From NCBI GenBank assembly GCA_020635275.1, contig JACKAA010000004.1:62001-126000 (forward strand): a DNA stretch of 64,000 nt, given 5' to 3'. This DNA comes from Ignavibacteriales bacterium. Lineage in GTDB: Bacteria; Bacteroidota; Ignavibacteria; Ignavibacteriales; Melioribacteraceae. Of this stretch, positions 1-7,703 are shown in pieces (the stretch's first letter is position 1; each line of letters starts with the position of its first letter). The notes below the pieces were generated by a model. That model was not told where the DNA came from. It made no database searches and saw only the letters and a program-made list of their open reading frames with translations. A program made the position numbers and the translations under genes.

Positions 1-800
1 GAATAAAACTTCACGGGTATTATGGTGGTGATCGACTTATAAAAGCTGGTATTAAAGCTTTCTATGATTATTGCAGTAAAAATAATATTAAACTGAAGAA
101 TAAAAATTTTTCTGTACGTTATAATTCTTCTATCCCCAGACAAGTAGGGATGGCTGGCTCAAGTGCAATTCTTACTGCAACAATGAATGCATTATTTAAG
201 TTTTTTGATGTAAAAATTAAAAAAGAGTTATTGCCAACATTAATCTTATCAGCAGAAAAAGAAGAGTTAAGTATCAATGCCGGTTTACAGGATCGCGTAG
301 TTCAAGTTTATGAAGGTGTTGTTTACATGGATTTTAATAAAGATTTTATGATGGAGAATAATCATGGAAAATATGAATATTTGCCAATAGAAAATTTACC
401 CAAGTTATATTTGGCTTATAAAGATACTCTTGGAAAAATTTCCGGTGTAGTACTAAATGATATAGCCAGCAGATTTAAAAGAGGTGAAAAATTAGTTATT
501 GATACTTTAAATGAAATTGCTGAATTAGCTGAAGAAGGTAAAAAAGCAATATTAAATAAAGATCATGATTTACTTTACGAATTGATGAACATGAATTTTG
601 ATCTAAGACGAAAAATTATGAATATAAGTGATGAAAATTTAGAAATGGTTGAAATTGCAAGAAAATGCGGTGCTTCTGCAAGGTTTGCAGGATCTGGCGG
701 TTCAATAATTGGGATTTATAAAAATGATGAAATGCTTACAAAATTAATAATGGAATTAAAGAAAATAAATGTCAGGGTTCTCAAACCCTTTATTTCTTAG
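1..800 (+). CDS. Glucuronokinase-like GHMP kinase (5' end cut by window)
   Basis: This GHMP-superfamily kinase most resembles the plant glucuronokinases, which phosphorylate D-glucuronate at C1 to give glucuronate-1-phosphate. The reading frame is open from base 3, so the true start lies before the window; the ATG at 150 falls inside the kinase motif and is not the start. Visible motifs are the phosphate-binding loop IPRQVGMAGSSA (translated from about 120-165), then LSAEKEELSINAGLQDRV with a following MDF, then NKDH and NFDLRR, and a C-terminal GSGGS glycine loop. Recalled plant glucuronokinase sequence has nearly the same wording in these segments. It ends 9 bp before galU, so the two are probably co-transcribed and could together make UDP-glucuronate. 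Substrate is inferred from similarity; a related sugar kinase (galacturonate, mevalonate type) is possible but less likely. Confidence 0.8.
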   Translation, partial: IKLHGYYGGDRLIKAGIKAFYDYCSKNNIKLKNKNFSVRYNSSIPRQVGMAGSSAILTATMNALFKFFDVKIKKELLPTLILSAEKEELSINAGLQDRVVQVYEGVVYMDFNKDFMMENNHGKYEYLPIENLPKLYLAYKDTLGKISGVVLNDIASRFKRGEKLVIDTLNEIAELAEEGKKAILNKDHDLLYELMNMNFDLRRKIMNISDENLEMVEIARKCGASARFAGSGGSIIGIYKNDEMLTKLIMELKKINVRVLKPFIS

Positions 801-809
801 GAGAATTTT

Positions 810-1682
810 ATGATTAAAAAAGCTGTAATTCCCGCTGCAGGATTAGGTACACGATTCCTTCCAGCGACAAAAGCACAGCCTAAAGAAATGCTGCCAATTA
901 TTGATACACCCACTATTCAGTATGTAGTTCAAGAAGCTGTAGATTCTGGAATTGATGATATTTTGATTATTTCTGGAAAAGGGAAGAGAGCTATTGAAGA
1001 TCATTTTGATAGAAATTATGAACTTGAAGCAGCCCTTGAAAAAAAGAATGAGCAAGCATTAAACGAAATAAAAAATATTTCTGATCTTGCTAAAATTCAT
1101 TATATCCGTCAAAAAGAATTGAATGGTTTAGGTGATGCAATTTACCATGCAAAACATCATGTTGGTAATGAACCCTTTGCAGTTTTATTAGGTGATACAG
1201 TTGTTCGATCAGTAATTCCCGCGACACAACAACTTATTGATATTTACGAACAGTACAAACAAATTGTGATTGGTGTTGAAGAAGTTCCAAAAGAAAAAGT
1301 GCATCGTTATGGAATTGTTGGTGGAGAAAAAATTAATGATTCTCTTTACCAGCTTAATGAAATGATTGAGAAACCAAGTATTGATGAAGCTCCATCAAAT
1401 TTAGCTGTTGCCAGTAGGTATATTTTAACTCCAGATATTTTTAAAGCTTTGGAAGAAACTAAGGTCGGTAAAAATGATGAAATTCAATTGACTGATGCTC
1501 TTAAAATTTTTCTTTCACGTGGAAGTGTTTATTCATATACTTTTGAAGGAAAACGTTATGATATTGGAGATAAGTTAGATTACTTAAAAACTACTGTAGA
1601 GTTTGGATTGAAAAGAAAAGAGTTTAAAAAAGACTTTTTAGAATTTTTAAAAGAAATTATTAAAGAAAGTGAGGAAAGATAA
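810..1682 (+). CDS. galU: UTP--glucose-1-phosphate uridylyltransferase (GalU type)
   Basis: Nucleotidyltransferase that joins UTP and a sugar-1-phosphate to give UDP-sugar and pyrophosphate in the cytoplasm. The N-terminus KKAVIPAAGLGTRFLPATKA is the nucleotide-binding signature, followed by PKEMLPI (residues about 24-30) and the UTP/metal region LLGDTVV (GalU usually has LLxDV here). EMIEKP near residue 187 and a conserved YDIGDKLDYLKT tail are also typical. The 290-residue length is normal. The start is set by a good ribosome site (AGGAG) eight bases upstream. The stop TAA overlaps the next ATG by one base, so coupling is likely. Next to a glucuronokinase-like gene it may accept glucuronate-1-phosphate instead of, or as well as, glucose-1-phosphate; that is inference. 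No fusion or truncation is seen. Confidence 0.9.
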   Translation: MIKKAVIPAAGLGTRFLPATKAQPKEMLPIIDTPTIQYVVQEAVDSGIDDILIISGKGKRAIEDHFDRNYELEAALEKKNEQALNEIKNISDLAKIHYIRQKELNGLGDAIYHAKHHVGNEPFAVLLGDTVVRSVIPATQQLIDIYEQYKQIVIGVEEVPKEKVHRYGIVGGEKINDSLYQLNEMIEKPSIDEAPSNLAVASRYILTPDIFKALEETKVGKNDEIQLTDALKIFLSRGSVYSYTFEGKRYDIGDKLDYLKTTVEFGLKRKEFKKDFLEFLKEIIKESEER

Positions 1683-2443
1683 TGGTTTTAGACAAATTCA
1701 AATTAGATGGTAAAACTGCGCTTGTTACTGGTTGCAATCAGGGTATTGGACAAATGTATGCAAAAGCATTAGCTGAAGCTGGAGCTGATATTATTGGTGT
1801 TTCTTATACTGATGACTTTGTGGAAACAGAAGAAATAATAAAAACTACTGGACGAAAATTTAAATATTATGTAAGTGATTTTTCTGATCGAGAATCAATG
1901 TACAAATTTGTAAGTGATGTTAAATCAGATTTTGAAAAAGTTGATATTTTAATTAACAATGCCGGAACAATTTTACGTAAACCAATAGCTGAGCATCCTG
2001 ATGAATATTGGGATAAAGTTATTGAGATTAATCTATCAGCTCAGTTTATTCTTACCAGAGAGTTTGGAAAAGAAATGGTAAAAAATGGATACGGGAAAGT
2101 AGTTTTCATTGCTTCTCTGCTTTCATTCCAAGGCGGGATTACAGTTCCTGGTTATGCTGCTTCAAAAGGTGGTGTTAAACAATTAACAATGGCATTTGCC
2201 AATGAGTGGGCATCAAAAGGTGTAACTGTTAATGCTATTGCCCCTGGTTATATTGCTACTGCTAATACCAAAGCTTTAAGAGAAGATGAAGTTCGCAACA
2301 AAGCAATATTGGATAGAATCCCTCAAGGAAGGTGGGGAACTCCAGAAGATTTAATGGGGACAGTTGTTTTCTTAAGTTCAGATGCATCTAGCTATCTTAA
2401 CGGGAGTGTTGTAACAGTTGATGGCGGATGGATGGGAAGATAA
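1682..2443 (+). CDS. kduD: SDR oxidoreductase, KduD-like
   Basis: Short-chain dehydrogenase of the classical SDR family, closest to KduD (2-dehydro-3-deoxy-D-gluconate 5-dehydrogenase), which works in pectin and uronate breakdown. Sequence shows the TGxxxGxG cofactor motif as TGCNQGIGQ (residues about 16-24), NNAG near 92-95, and the catalytic Tyr158/Lys162 pair in YAASK with the partner serine in IASLLS. The opening LDKFKLDGKTALVTGC is typical of KduD and gluconate 5-dehydrogenase. The 253-residue length fits. Its ATG overlaps the galU stop by one base and a Gfo/Idh gene follows 6 bp later. SDR substrates cannot be read from sequence alone, so the family call is firm and the KduD call is moderate. 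Cytoplasmic, no signal peptide. Confidence 0.75.
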   Translation: MVLDKFKLDGKTALVTGCNQGIGQMYAKALAEAGADIIGVSYTDDFVETEEIIKTTGRKFKYYVSDFSDRESMYKFVSDVKSDFEKVDILINNAGTILRKPIAEHPDEYWDKVIEINLSAQFILTREFGKEMVKNGYGKVVFIASLLSFQGGITVPGYAASKGGVKQLTMAFANEWASKGVTVNAIAPGYIATANTKALREDEVRNKAILDRIPQGRWGTPEDLMGTVVFLSSDASSYLNGSVVTVDGGWMGR

Positions 2444-2449
2444 TTCCAT

Positions 2450-3439
2450 ATGGAAAAGTCATTTAAATTTGTTATTTATGGCAGCGGAAATATTGCTAAC
2501 ACGTATGTTTCCGCTGTAAATAAAATCGATAATGCCGAAGTAATTGGTGTTATTTCAAGAAATCAAAAATCACCTTCCAAATATCCTGAATTAAATTCTT
2601 ATAAAAGTATTACGGAAATTTCTGAATCATTTGATGCTGTAATTATTTGCACGCCTAATTATTATCATCATGATAATGCAATTGAAGCTGCAAATTTAGG
2701 TAAACATGTTTTATGTGAAAAACCAATTGATATTCAAATTCATTCAATTACTGAAATGATTGAAATCTGTAAACAAAACAAAGTTAAGTTAGGTGTTTCA
2801 TATCAAAGGAGATTTAGTTCTGATAATCCAATAGTGAAAAGATTGATTAGTGAAAATAAATTAGGGAAAATATTTTCAGTTGATCTCTGTATTAAAAATT
2901 ATCGCGATGATGCATATTATAATTCTGGAGCTTATCGGGGAACATATGAGATTGATGGCGGAGGTCCGTTTATTCAGCAAGCATCTCATTATATTGATTT
3001 GTATTACTGGTTTTTTGGTAAACCTAAAAAAATTGTAAGTGCGCTGGATACATTTGTTCATGACATTGAAGTTGAAGATCATGGAGCGGCAGTTTGTGTG
3101 CATGAAAATAGATTGATTTCAACGATAACAGCTTCAACTGCAACTAAACCTGGTTTCCCCGCAAAATTAGAGATTTATACTGATAAAGGATTTTTAATTA
3201 TGGAAAATGATGGAATAACACATTGGGAAATTGATGGAATTAAAAATCCTTCACAACAGAAAAATGAAAATTCTCATACTGGATCAGCCTCAGCTTCTGT
3301 TGAAGATACTACAAATCATGAATATGTTATTAAAGATTTTATTAGTGCGGTAAAAGAAAATAGAGAACCATTAATAAATGGTGAAGAAGCCAAAATTGCG
3401 ACTGAAATTATTTTAGAAATTTATAAAAACAAAATTTAA
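2450..3439 (+). CDS. Gfo/Idh/MocA family oxidoreductase
   Basis: NAD(P)-dependent sugar oxidoreductase. It has the Rossmann start FKFVIYGSGNIANTYV (GxGxIA), a second-strand VISRN, the hallmark CEKPI motif near residues 89-93 and the C-terminal alpha/beta domain with DGGGPFIQQASHYIDL, where the late His is the usual catalytic residue of this family. Length 329 is normal. It lies 6 bp after the kduD-like gene and 3 bp before a DlgD-like gene, so it belongs to the same transcript. A second member of the family closes the operon, and the two are clearly different in sequence. The exact sugar is not predictable; the context argues for a uronate or an aldonate/ketogluconate. Cytoplasmic. Confidence 0.82.
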   Translation: MEKSFKFVIYGSGNIANTYVSAVNKIDNAEVIGVISRNQKSPSKYPELNSYKSITEISESFDAVIICTPNYYHHDNAIEAANLGKHVLCEKPIDIQIHSITEMIEICKQNKVKLGVSYQRRFSSDNPIVKRLISENKLGKIFSVDLCIKNYRDDAYYNSGAYRGTYEIDGGGPFIQQASHYIDLYYWFFGKPKKIVSALDTFVHDIEVEDHGAAVCVHENRLISTITASTATKPGFPAKLEIYTDKGFLIMENDGITHWEIDGIKNPSQQKNENSHTGSASASVEDTTNHEYVIKDFISAVKENREPLINGEEAKIATEIILEIYKNKI

Positions 3440-3442
3440 TTT

Positions 3443-4450
3443 ATGCCATCTTTAACTCAAAAAGAATTATCAGCAAAATTTATTGAAAAACTCCTTATGT
3501 TTAATTTTTCAGAAGAAGATTCTGAAACTCTATCAAGTATCTTTACAGAAAATACATTGGTCGGAGTTTCATCTCATGGAGTTAATAGATTTGCTGCTTT
3601 TATTGAACTAGTTAAATCTTCGCATATTAACCCCAAAGCGATTCCAATTAAAACAAATGCTTTTAATGCACTAGAGCAATGGGATGCTCAGCAAGGAGCA
3701 GGACCATTAAACGCAATAAAAATGACTTCACGAGCAATAGAACTCGCTGATGAATTTGGGATCGGATGTGTCGCTCTCAAAAATTCTAATCATTGGATGC
3801 GACCCGGTTATTATGCTTGGGAAGCAGCAAATAAAGGTTACGTTTTTATTTGTTGGACAAACACTATCCCAATTATGCCTCCATGGGGTGCAAAGCAACC
3901 AAGAACCGGTAATAATCCTATTGTTTTCGGAGTTCCTAGAGATAAAGGAAATATAGTTCTTGACATTGCACTTTCTCAATTTTCTTATGGTAAGTTAGCA
4001 AATTATAGAAGAGAAGGGAAAGAGCTTCCATATTTTGGCGGTTATGATGAAGAAGGAAATTTATCAAAAGATGCAGCTCAGATTTACAAAACCATGAGAC
4101 CTTTACCAATTGGCTATTGGAAAGGTGCCGGATTATCTTTGCTGTTAGATTTAATTGCAACAATTCTCTCCGGCGGAAATTCAACAAAAGATTTAAGTAA
4201 GACCAACATTGATTCTGCTATGTCTCAAGTATATATAGCAATTGATCCTAATAAATTTTCATCAAAAGAAATTTTAGAAAATTCTGTAAATGAAATTCTT
4301 AGTTATTATCTAAGTGCTAAAAATATGCAAGATGAAGTAGTCTCGTATCCTGGTGAACGAATTATAAAATCACGAGAATATAATCTTAAAAATGGAATTC
4401 AAGTTGATGAAATAATTTGGAAACGAATTTTGGAGTTGAAAGTATCATGA
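3443..4450 (+). CDS. Ldh2/DlgD-family malate/lactate-type dehydrogenase
   Basis: Member of the Ldh2 family, which includes E. coli DlgD/YiaK (2,3-diketo-L-gulonate reductase), ureidoglycolate dehydrogenase and sulfolactate/malate dehydrogenases. Supporting motifs are GVSSHGVNRF near residue 36 (conserved catalytic His), VALKNSNHWMRPGYY, the cofactor/substrate stretch PRTGNNPIVFGVP and the late GYWKGAGLSLLLDL. Length 335 matches DlgD closely. It starts 3 bp after the upstream stop with no obvious ribosome site, so translation is probably coupled, and its stop overlaps the next start as ATGA. The reaction is NAD(P)H-dependent reduction of a 2-keto acid. In this operon a diketogulonate or another uronate-derived keto acid is the best guess, but the substrate is inferred. 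Confidence 0.78.
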   Translation: MPSLTQKELSAKFIEKLLMFNFSEEDSETLSSIFTENTLVGVSSHGVNRFAAFIELVKSSHINPKAIPIKTNAFNALEQWDAQQGAGPLNAIKMTSRAIELADEFGIGCVALKNSNHWMRPGYYAWEAANKGYVFICWTNTIPIMPPWGAKQPRTGNNPIVFGVPRDKGNIVLDIALSQFSYGKLANYRREGKELPYFGGYDEEGNLSKDAAQIYKTMRPLPIGYWKGAGLSLLLDLIATILSGGNSTKDLSKTNIDSAMSQVYIAIDPNKFSSKEILENSVNEILSYYLSAKNMQDEVVSYPGERIIKSREYNLKNGIQVDEIIWKRILELKVS

Positions 4451-5421
4451 AAAAAGTTAGATGGGGAATAATTGGTGTTGGTGATGTTACTGAAGTTAAA
4501 AGCGGACCAGCTTTCAACAAAGTTGAAAACTCAGAAGTCACAATGGTGATGAGAAGAAATCTTGAAAAAGTAAAAGATTATGCTGAACGTCATTCAATTA
4601 CAAATTACACAAATAACGCAGATGATATTTTTAACAATTCGGAAATAGATGCTGTTTACATTGCAACTCCGCCTTCTTCTCATGCAGAATATTCCATCAA
4701 AGCTGCAAATGCAAAAAAACATGTTTATGTTGAAAAGCCCATGGCTACAACATATGCTGAATGTTTGCAAATGATTGAAGCAGCTGAAAAGAATAATGTA
4801 AAATTATTTGTTGCATATTATAGAAGAGAATTAGATTATTTCAAAAAAATAAAAAGTTTAATTGATGAAAAAACTATTGGAGAAATTAAATTAGTAAATA
4901 CACAATTATTATTGCCACCTAATGAAACTGATTATGATAAAAATAGTTTGAGCTGGCGAGTTAAAAAGGAAATTGCCGGCGGCGGATATTTTTATGATTT
5001 AGCATCTCATCAATTTGATTTTTTTGATTATTTATTTGGACCCATAAAATCAGCACAAGGAATTTCTACAAATCAGCTAAATTTTTATGATGTTGAAGAT
5101 ATTGTGTCAGCCTCATTTTTATTTGAAGCAAATATAATTGGTAGCGGAACATGGTGTTTTACAATGCCAAATAATGAAAGAATTGATCGAACAGAAATAA
5201 TTGGTTCTGAGGGCAAAATTGTTTTTTCATTTTTTAGTCAAAATCCAATTGAGTTGCATAAAAATGGGAAAGTAGAAAAATTCGAAATTGGTTATCCTCA
5301 ACATGTCCAGCAAAATTTAATTGATTCGATAGTAAAAGAAATTTTGGGTAATGGCAAATGTGTAAGTACAGGAATTTCCGGATCTAGAACAAATAAAATT
5401 CTTGAAGAAATATTGACTTAA
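4447..5421 (+). CDS. Gfo/Idh/MocA family oxidoreductase
   Basis: Second Gfo/Idh/MocA dehydrogenase of the operon, 324 residues. The ATG at 4447 overlaps the stop of the preceding gene (ATGA), which decides the start over longer in-frame alternatives. It begins KKVRWGIIGVGDVTEVKSGP (Rossmann GxGxV), followed by VEKPMA near residue 98, and a C-terminal domain with AGGGYFYDLASHQFDFFDYL, where the His is the family's usual acid/base residue. The SGPAF after the glycine motif resembles the glucose/1,5-anhydrofructose-type branch, but that is weak. Cytoplasmic. It is the last gene of the operon; a non-coding stretch of about 270 bp follows. Confidence 0.82.
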   Translation: MKKVRWGIIGVGDVTEVKSGPAFNKVENSEVTMVMRRNLEKVKDYAERHSITNYTNNADDIFNNSEIDAVYIATPPSSHAEYSIKAANAKKHVYVEKPMATTYAECLQMIEAAEKNNVKLFVAYYRRELDYFKKIKSLIDEKTIGEIKLVNTQLLLPPNETDYDKNSLSWRVKKEIAGGGYFYDLASHQFDFFDYLFGPIKSAQGISTNQLNFYDVEDIVSASFLFEANIIGSGTWCFTMPNNERIDRTEIIGSEGKIVFSFFSQNPIELHKNGKVEKFEIGYPQHVQQNLIDSIVKEILGNGKCVSTGISGSRTNKILEEILT

Positions 5422-5620
5422 CATTATATTAAACAATAACTTATAGCTAATTCAAATCATAAAAATGCAATTGTTAGAATCCATTCTTTATTTTTTATTA
5501 AACCATAAATAAGTTTTAAAATAATATCCACTTCATTTTATGTATTTCATTTTAGGAATTTTTTTATTTATTTGCTTTGTAATTCCTCAGAAAATTTATT
5601 GACCCAATAGAATAATTAAA

Positions 5621-5640
5621 ATTGTGATTGTAATCACAAT
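5621..5640. promoter_or_regulatory. Perfect CRP/FNR-family palindrome
   Basis: ATTGTGATTGTAATCACAAT is a perfect 20-base inverted repeat. Its core TGTGA-N6-TCACA (5623-5638) matches the consensus bound by CRP-type regulators. It sits about 59 bp before the start of the secreted-protein gene at 5699, a sensible position for an activator or a promoter-blocking site. No CRP/FNR gene is in the window, so the binder is inferred. Confidence 0.6.
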
Positions 5641-5698
5641 ATTGTTAAATCAGATACAATATCATTAGTATAGAATAATAAATACTTAATATTAATTG

Positions 5699-7150
5699 AT
5701 GATTTCCAAAAAAATTAAATATATTCTTTTCATTTTTGCTTTTGTACTTTCTTTAAAAGCTCAAGTAAATGTGTCTTTGCCCGATACCTTATTGATAAAT
5801 GAAAAAAGTATTTCAATACCTATTGAAGTTTCAAATCTGACAGGTTATGGAATTAGATCTTATAGATTTAGACTAAAATATGATGATAATGTTCTAAAAT
5901 TTAAATCTGTTAGTGACAACAAAACTCTTTCAGATAGAAGGTCTTGGGATGTTGATTATTACTTTGATGATGAAGAGTTAGTTATAAGAGCCGATGGATA
6001 TTTTAGTTTATCTGGGAGTGGAACATTATTATATATTAAGTTTGATATCATTAAAGAAAATGCATCAACGGATCTTACTTTTAACTCCTTTATTTTTAAC
6101 TATGGTTATCCTCCAGTCAATCTTAAAAATGGAAGTTTTAGCAATATTAGCGAAGTTTTAATTTATTTTAAAAAATCTGGTAATGGTGATGGGAAAATAT
6201 CCATTGATGGTGTAATATATAATTTACCTTTTGAAAAAAAATTATTTAGTGGTAAAACTTATACATTAAAGTCACTGCCTGAAAACTCAAGTATTTTTAA
6301 TTTTTGGGAAGGAATATTTCAATCAGTTCAATCTCAAACTGAATTTACTGTTACAAATTCTGCTGAAATTATTTTAGTATTCACGCTTAAAACTTTTGCC
6401 GTGTCAGCTCAAGTTAATCCAGCAGATTATGGAATAGTTAACGGTGTTGGAGTTTACAATTTTGGAGATTTGGTTACTGTGGAGGCAAATGCTTATCCCG
6501 GTATGGAATTTTCAAGTTGGACTGTCAATGGATCTGAAGTAAGCAGTGATCCAAATTATCAGTTTAATGTTTACGAAGATGTTGAAATTACAGCTAATTT
6601 TATTCAGAGTCTTTTCCAAATTAATGTTAACCTAAATCCACCGGAAGCGGGACAAATAATTGGAGCGGGGTACTATTATGCTGATCAATTAGCAACTTTA
6701 GAAGCTTCAAGCAATGATAATTGGAAGTTTACTTGCTGGACTGAATTTGATGATACAGTTTCGACTGATTCAATTTATATTTTTGAAGTATCCACAAATA
6801 GGAATTTGATTGCAAATTTTGATTTTGTAACAAATATTCAATCGAATTTAACTCTAAATAATTTTGATGCAAACTATATTGATAGTCCTTATCCAAATCC
6901 GTTTAATCCGGCAACAAATTTTATTTTTGGAGTAACAAATACTTCCCAAGTGAGTTTATTGATTTATGATATTACCGGTGAAATGGTTGACAAATTATTC
7001 TTAAATGAAATATTAAGTAAAGGAACTTATCAGAAAAGTTTTAATGCTTCTAAATTACCAAGCGGAGTATATTTTTATCAGTTTATTACTGTTGATTTAG
7101 AAAAAAAAGAAAAATATTTTAAAAGCGGAAAGTTGATCTTATTAAAATAG
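5699..7150 (+). CDS. Secreted T9SS protein with cohesin-like and InlB-type repeat domains
   Basis: Secreted or surface protein of 483 residues. A Sec signal peptide (about 1-22, ending LKAQ) is followed by a cohesin-like beta-sandwich (about 23-150: LLINEKSISIPIEVSNL, then YDDNVLKF). Next come three divergent bacterial repeat units of about 70 residues, each with a buried W and ending like EITANF or NLIANF (about 160-375). The last 90 residues are a type IX sorting domain with YPNPFNPATNF, LLIYDITGEMV and LPSGVYFYQF. No catalytic motif is visible, so an adhesive or scaffold role is inferred. I took the ATG at 5699 rather than the TTG just before it. A CRP-type palindrome lies upstream and a hairpin terminator follows. 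Confidence 0.8.
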   Translation: MISKKIKYILFIFAFVLSLKAQVNVSLPDTLLINEKSISIPIEVSNLTGYGIRSYRFRLKYDDNVLKFKSVSDNKTLSDRRSWDVDYYFDDEELVIRADGYFSLSGSGTLLYIKFDIIKENASTDLTFNSFIFNYGYPPVNLKNGSFSNISEVLIYFKKSGNGDGKISIDGVIYNLPFEKKLFSGKTYTLKSLPENSSIFNFWEGIFQSVQSQTEFTVTNSAEIILVFTLKTFAVSAQVNPADYGIVNGVGVYNFGDLVTVEANAYPGMEFSSWTVNGSEVSSDPNYQFNVYEDVEITANFIQSLFQINVNLNPPEAGQIIGAGYYYADQLATLEASSNDNWKFTCWTEFDDTVSTDSIYIFEVSTNRNLIANFDFVTNIQSNLTLNNFDANYIDSPYPNPFNPATNFIFGVTNTSQVSLLIYDITGEMVDKLFLNEILSKGTYQKSFNASKLPSGVYFYQFITVDLEKKEKYFKSGKLILLK

Positions 7151-7152
7151 AA

Positions 7153-7177
7153 AAGCTGTCCAATAACTGAACAGCTT
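7153..7177. terminator. Hairpin between convergent genes
   Basis: AAGCTGT (7153-7159) and ACAGCTT (7171-7177) form a 7-bp stem with an 11-base loop just after the stop of the secreted-protein gene and 24 bp before the end of the convergent thioredoxin gene. The following bases are T-rich but not a clean T-run, so termination is likely but not strong. Confidence 0.5.
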
Positions 7178-7200
7178 CTAATTTTACATAAAATTATATT

Positions 7201-7569
7201 TTAGTTAGCAACTTCTGATTTAAGAAGTACATTATTGATTGCTTCAATCAGAGCTGGTTTAGGTAAAGCACCTTGAGCCATTTGCGGTTTTTCATCCTTT
7301 GGGCAAAATAGCAATGATGGAATACTTCTAATTCCAAAAGCTGCGGCAAGCTCTTGTTCAACTTCAGTATCAATTTTGTAAACATTAATTTTGCCAGCAT
7401 ATTCTTCGCTTAATTCTTCAAGAATTGGAGCAACCATCTTACAAGGACCACACCAATCGGCATAGAAATCTATAATACATGGCAATTCGCCATTGAAATT
7501 CCATTCTTTATTTTGTTCATAATTAAATACTTTGTTTAAAAATGTTTCTTTTGTTAAATGTTCGGTCAT
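7201..7569 (-). CDS. trxA: Thioredoxin
   Basis: Cytoplasmic thioredoxin of 122 residues that reduces protein disulfides. The active site is WCGPC (Cys40 and Cys43) after the strand CIIDFYAD, and the cis-proline loop reads GIRSIPSLLFC. The N-terminus is about 18 residues longer than canonical E. coli thioredoxin (MTEHLTKETFLNKVFNYEQN), a form seen in Bacteroidota-type thioredoxins. No signal peptide or membrane segment. It stands alone, convergent with the secreted-protein gene and divergent from the propeller kinase, with about 135 bp upstream for its own promoter. ATG start. A partner reductase is not in this window. Confidence 0.9.
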   Translation of the reverse strand: MTEHLTKETFLNKVFNYEQNKEWNFNGELPCIIDFYADWCGPCKMVAPILEELSEEYAGKINVYKIDTEVEQELAAAFGIRSIPSLLFCPKDEKPQMAQGALPKPALIEAINNVLLKSEVAN

Positions 7570-7703
7570 TATTTCCCTCGTTTTTATAAAGTTGGATGCT
7601 TTGTATGAAAAAAGGATTCACAAAATGTGCATTTTTTTTATTCTTAGTAACAAATTATAATTTAATTGTATAACTTTTATTGTTTTTTTAAGAGATATTA
7701 GAA

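Noticed and set aside
3750..4187. Open frames on both strands inside the DlgD-like gene
   Set aside because: The DlgD-like frame has conserved motifs and tight coupling to its neighbours; the other frames have none.
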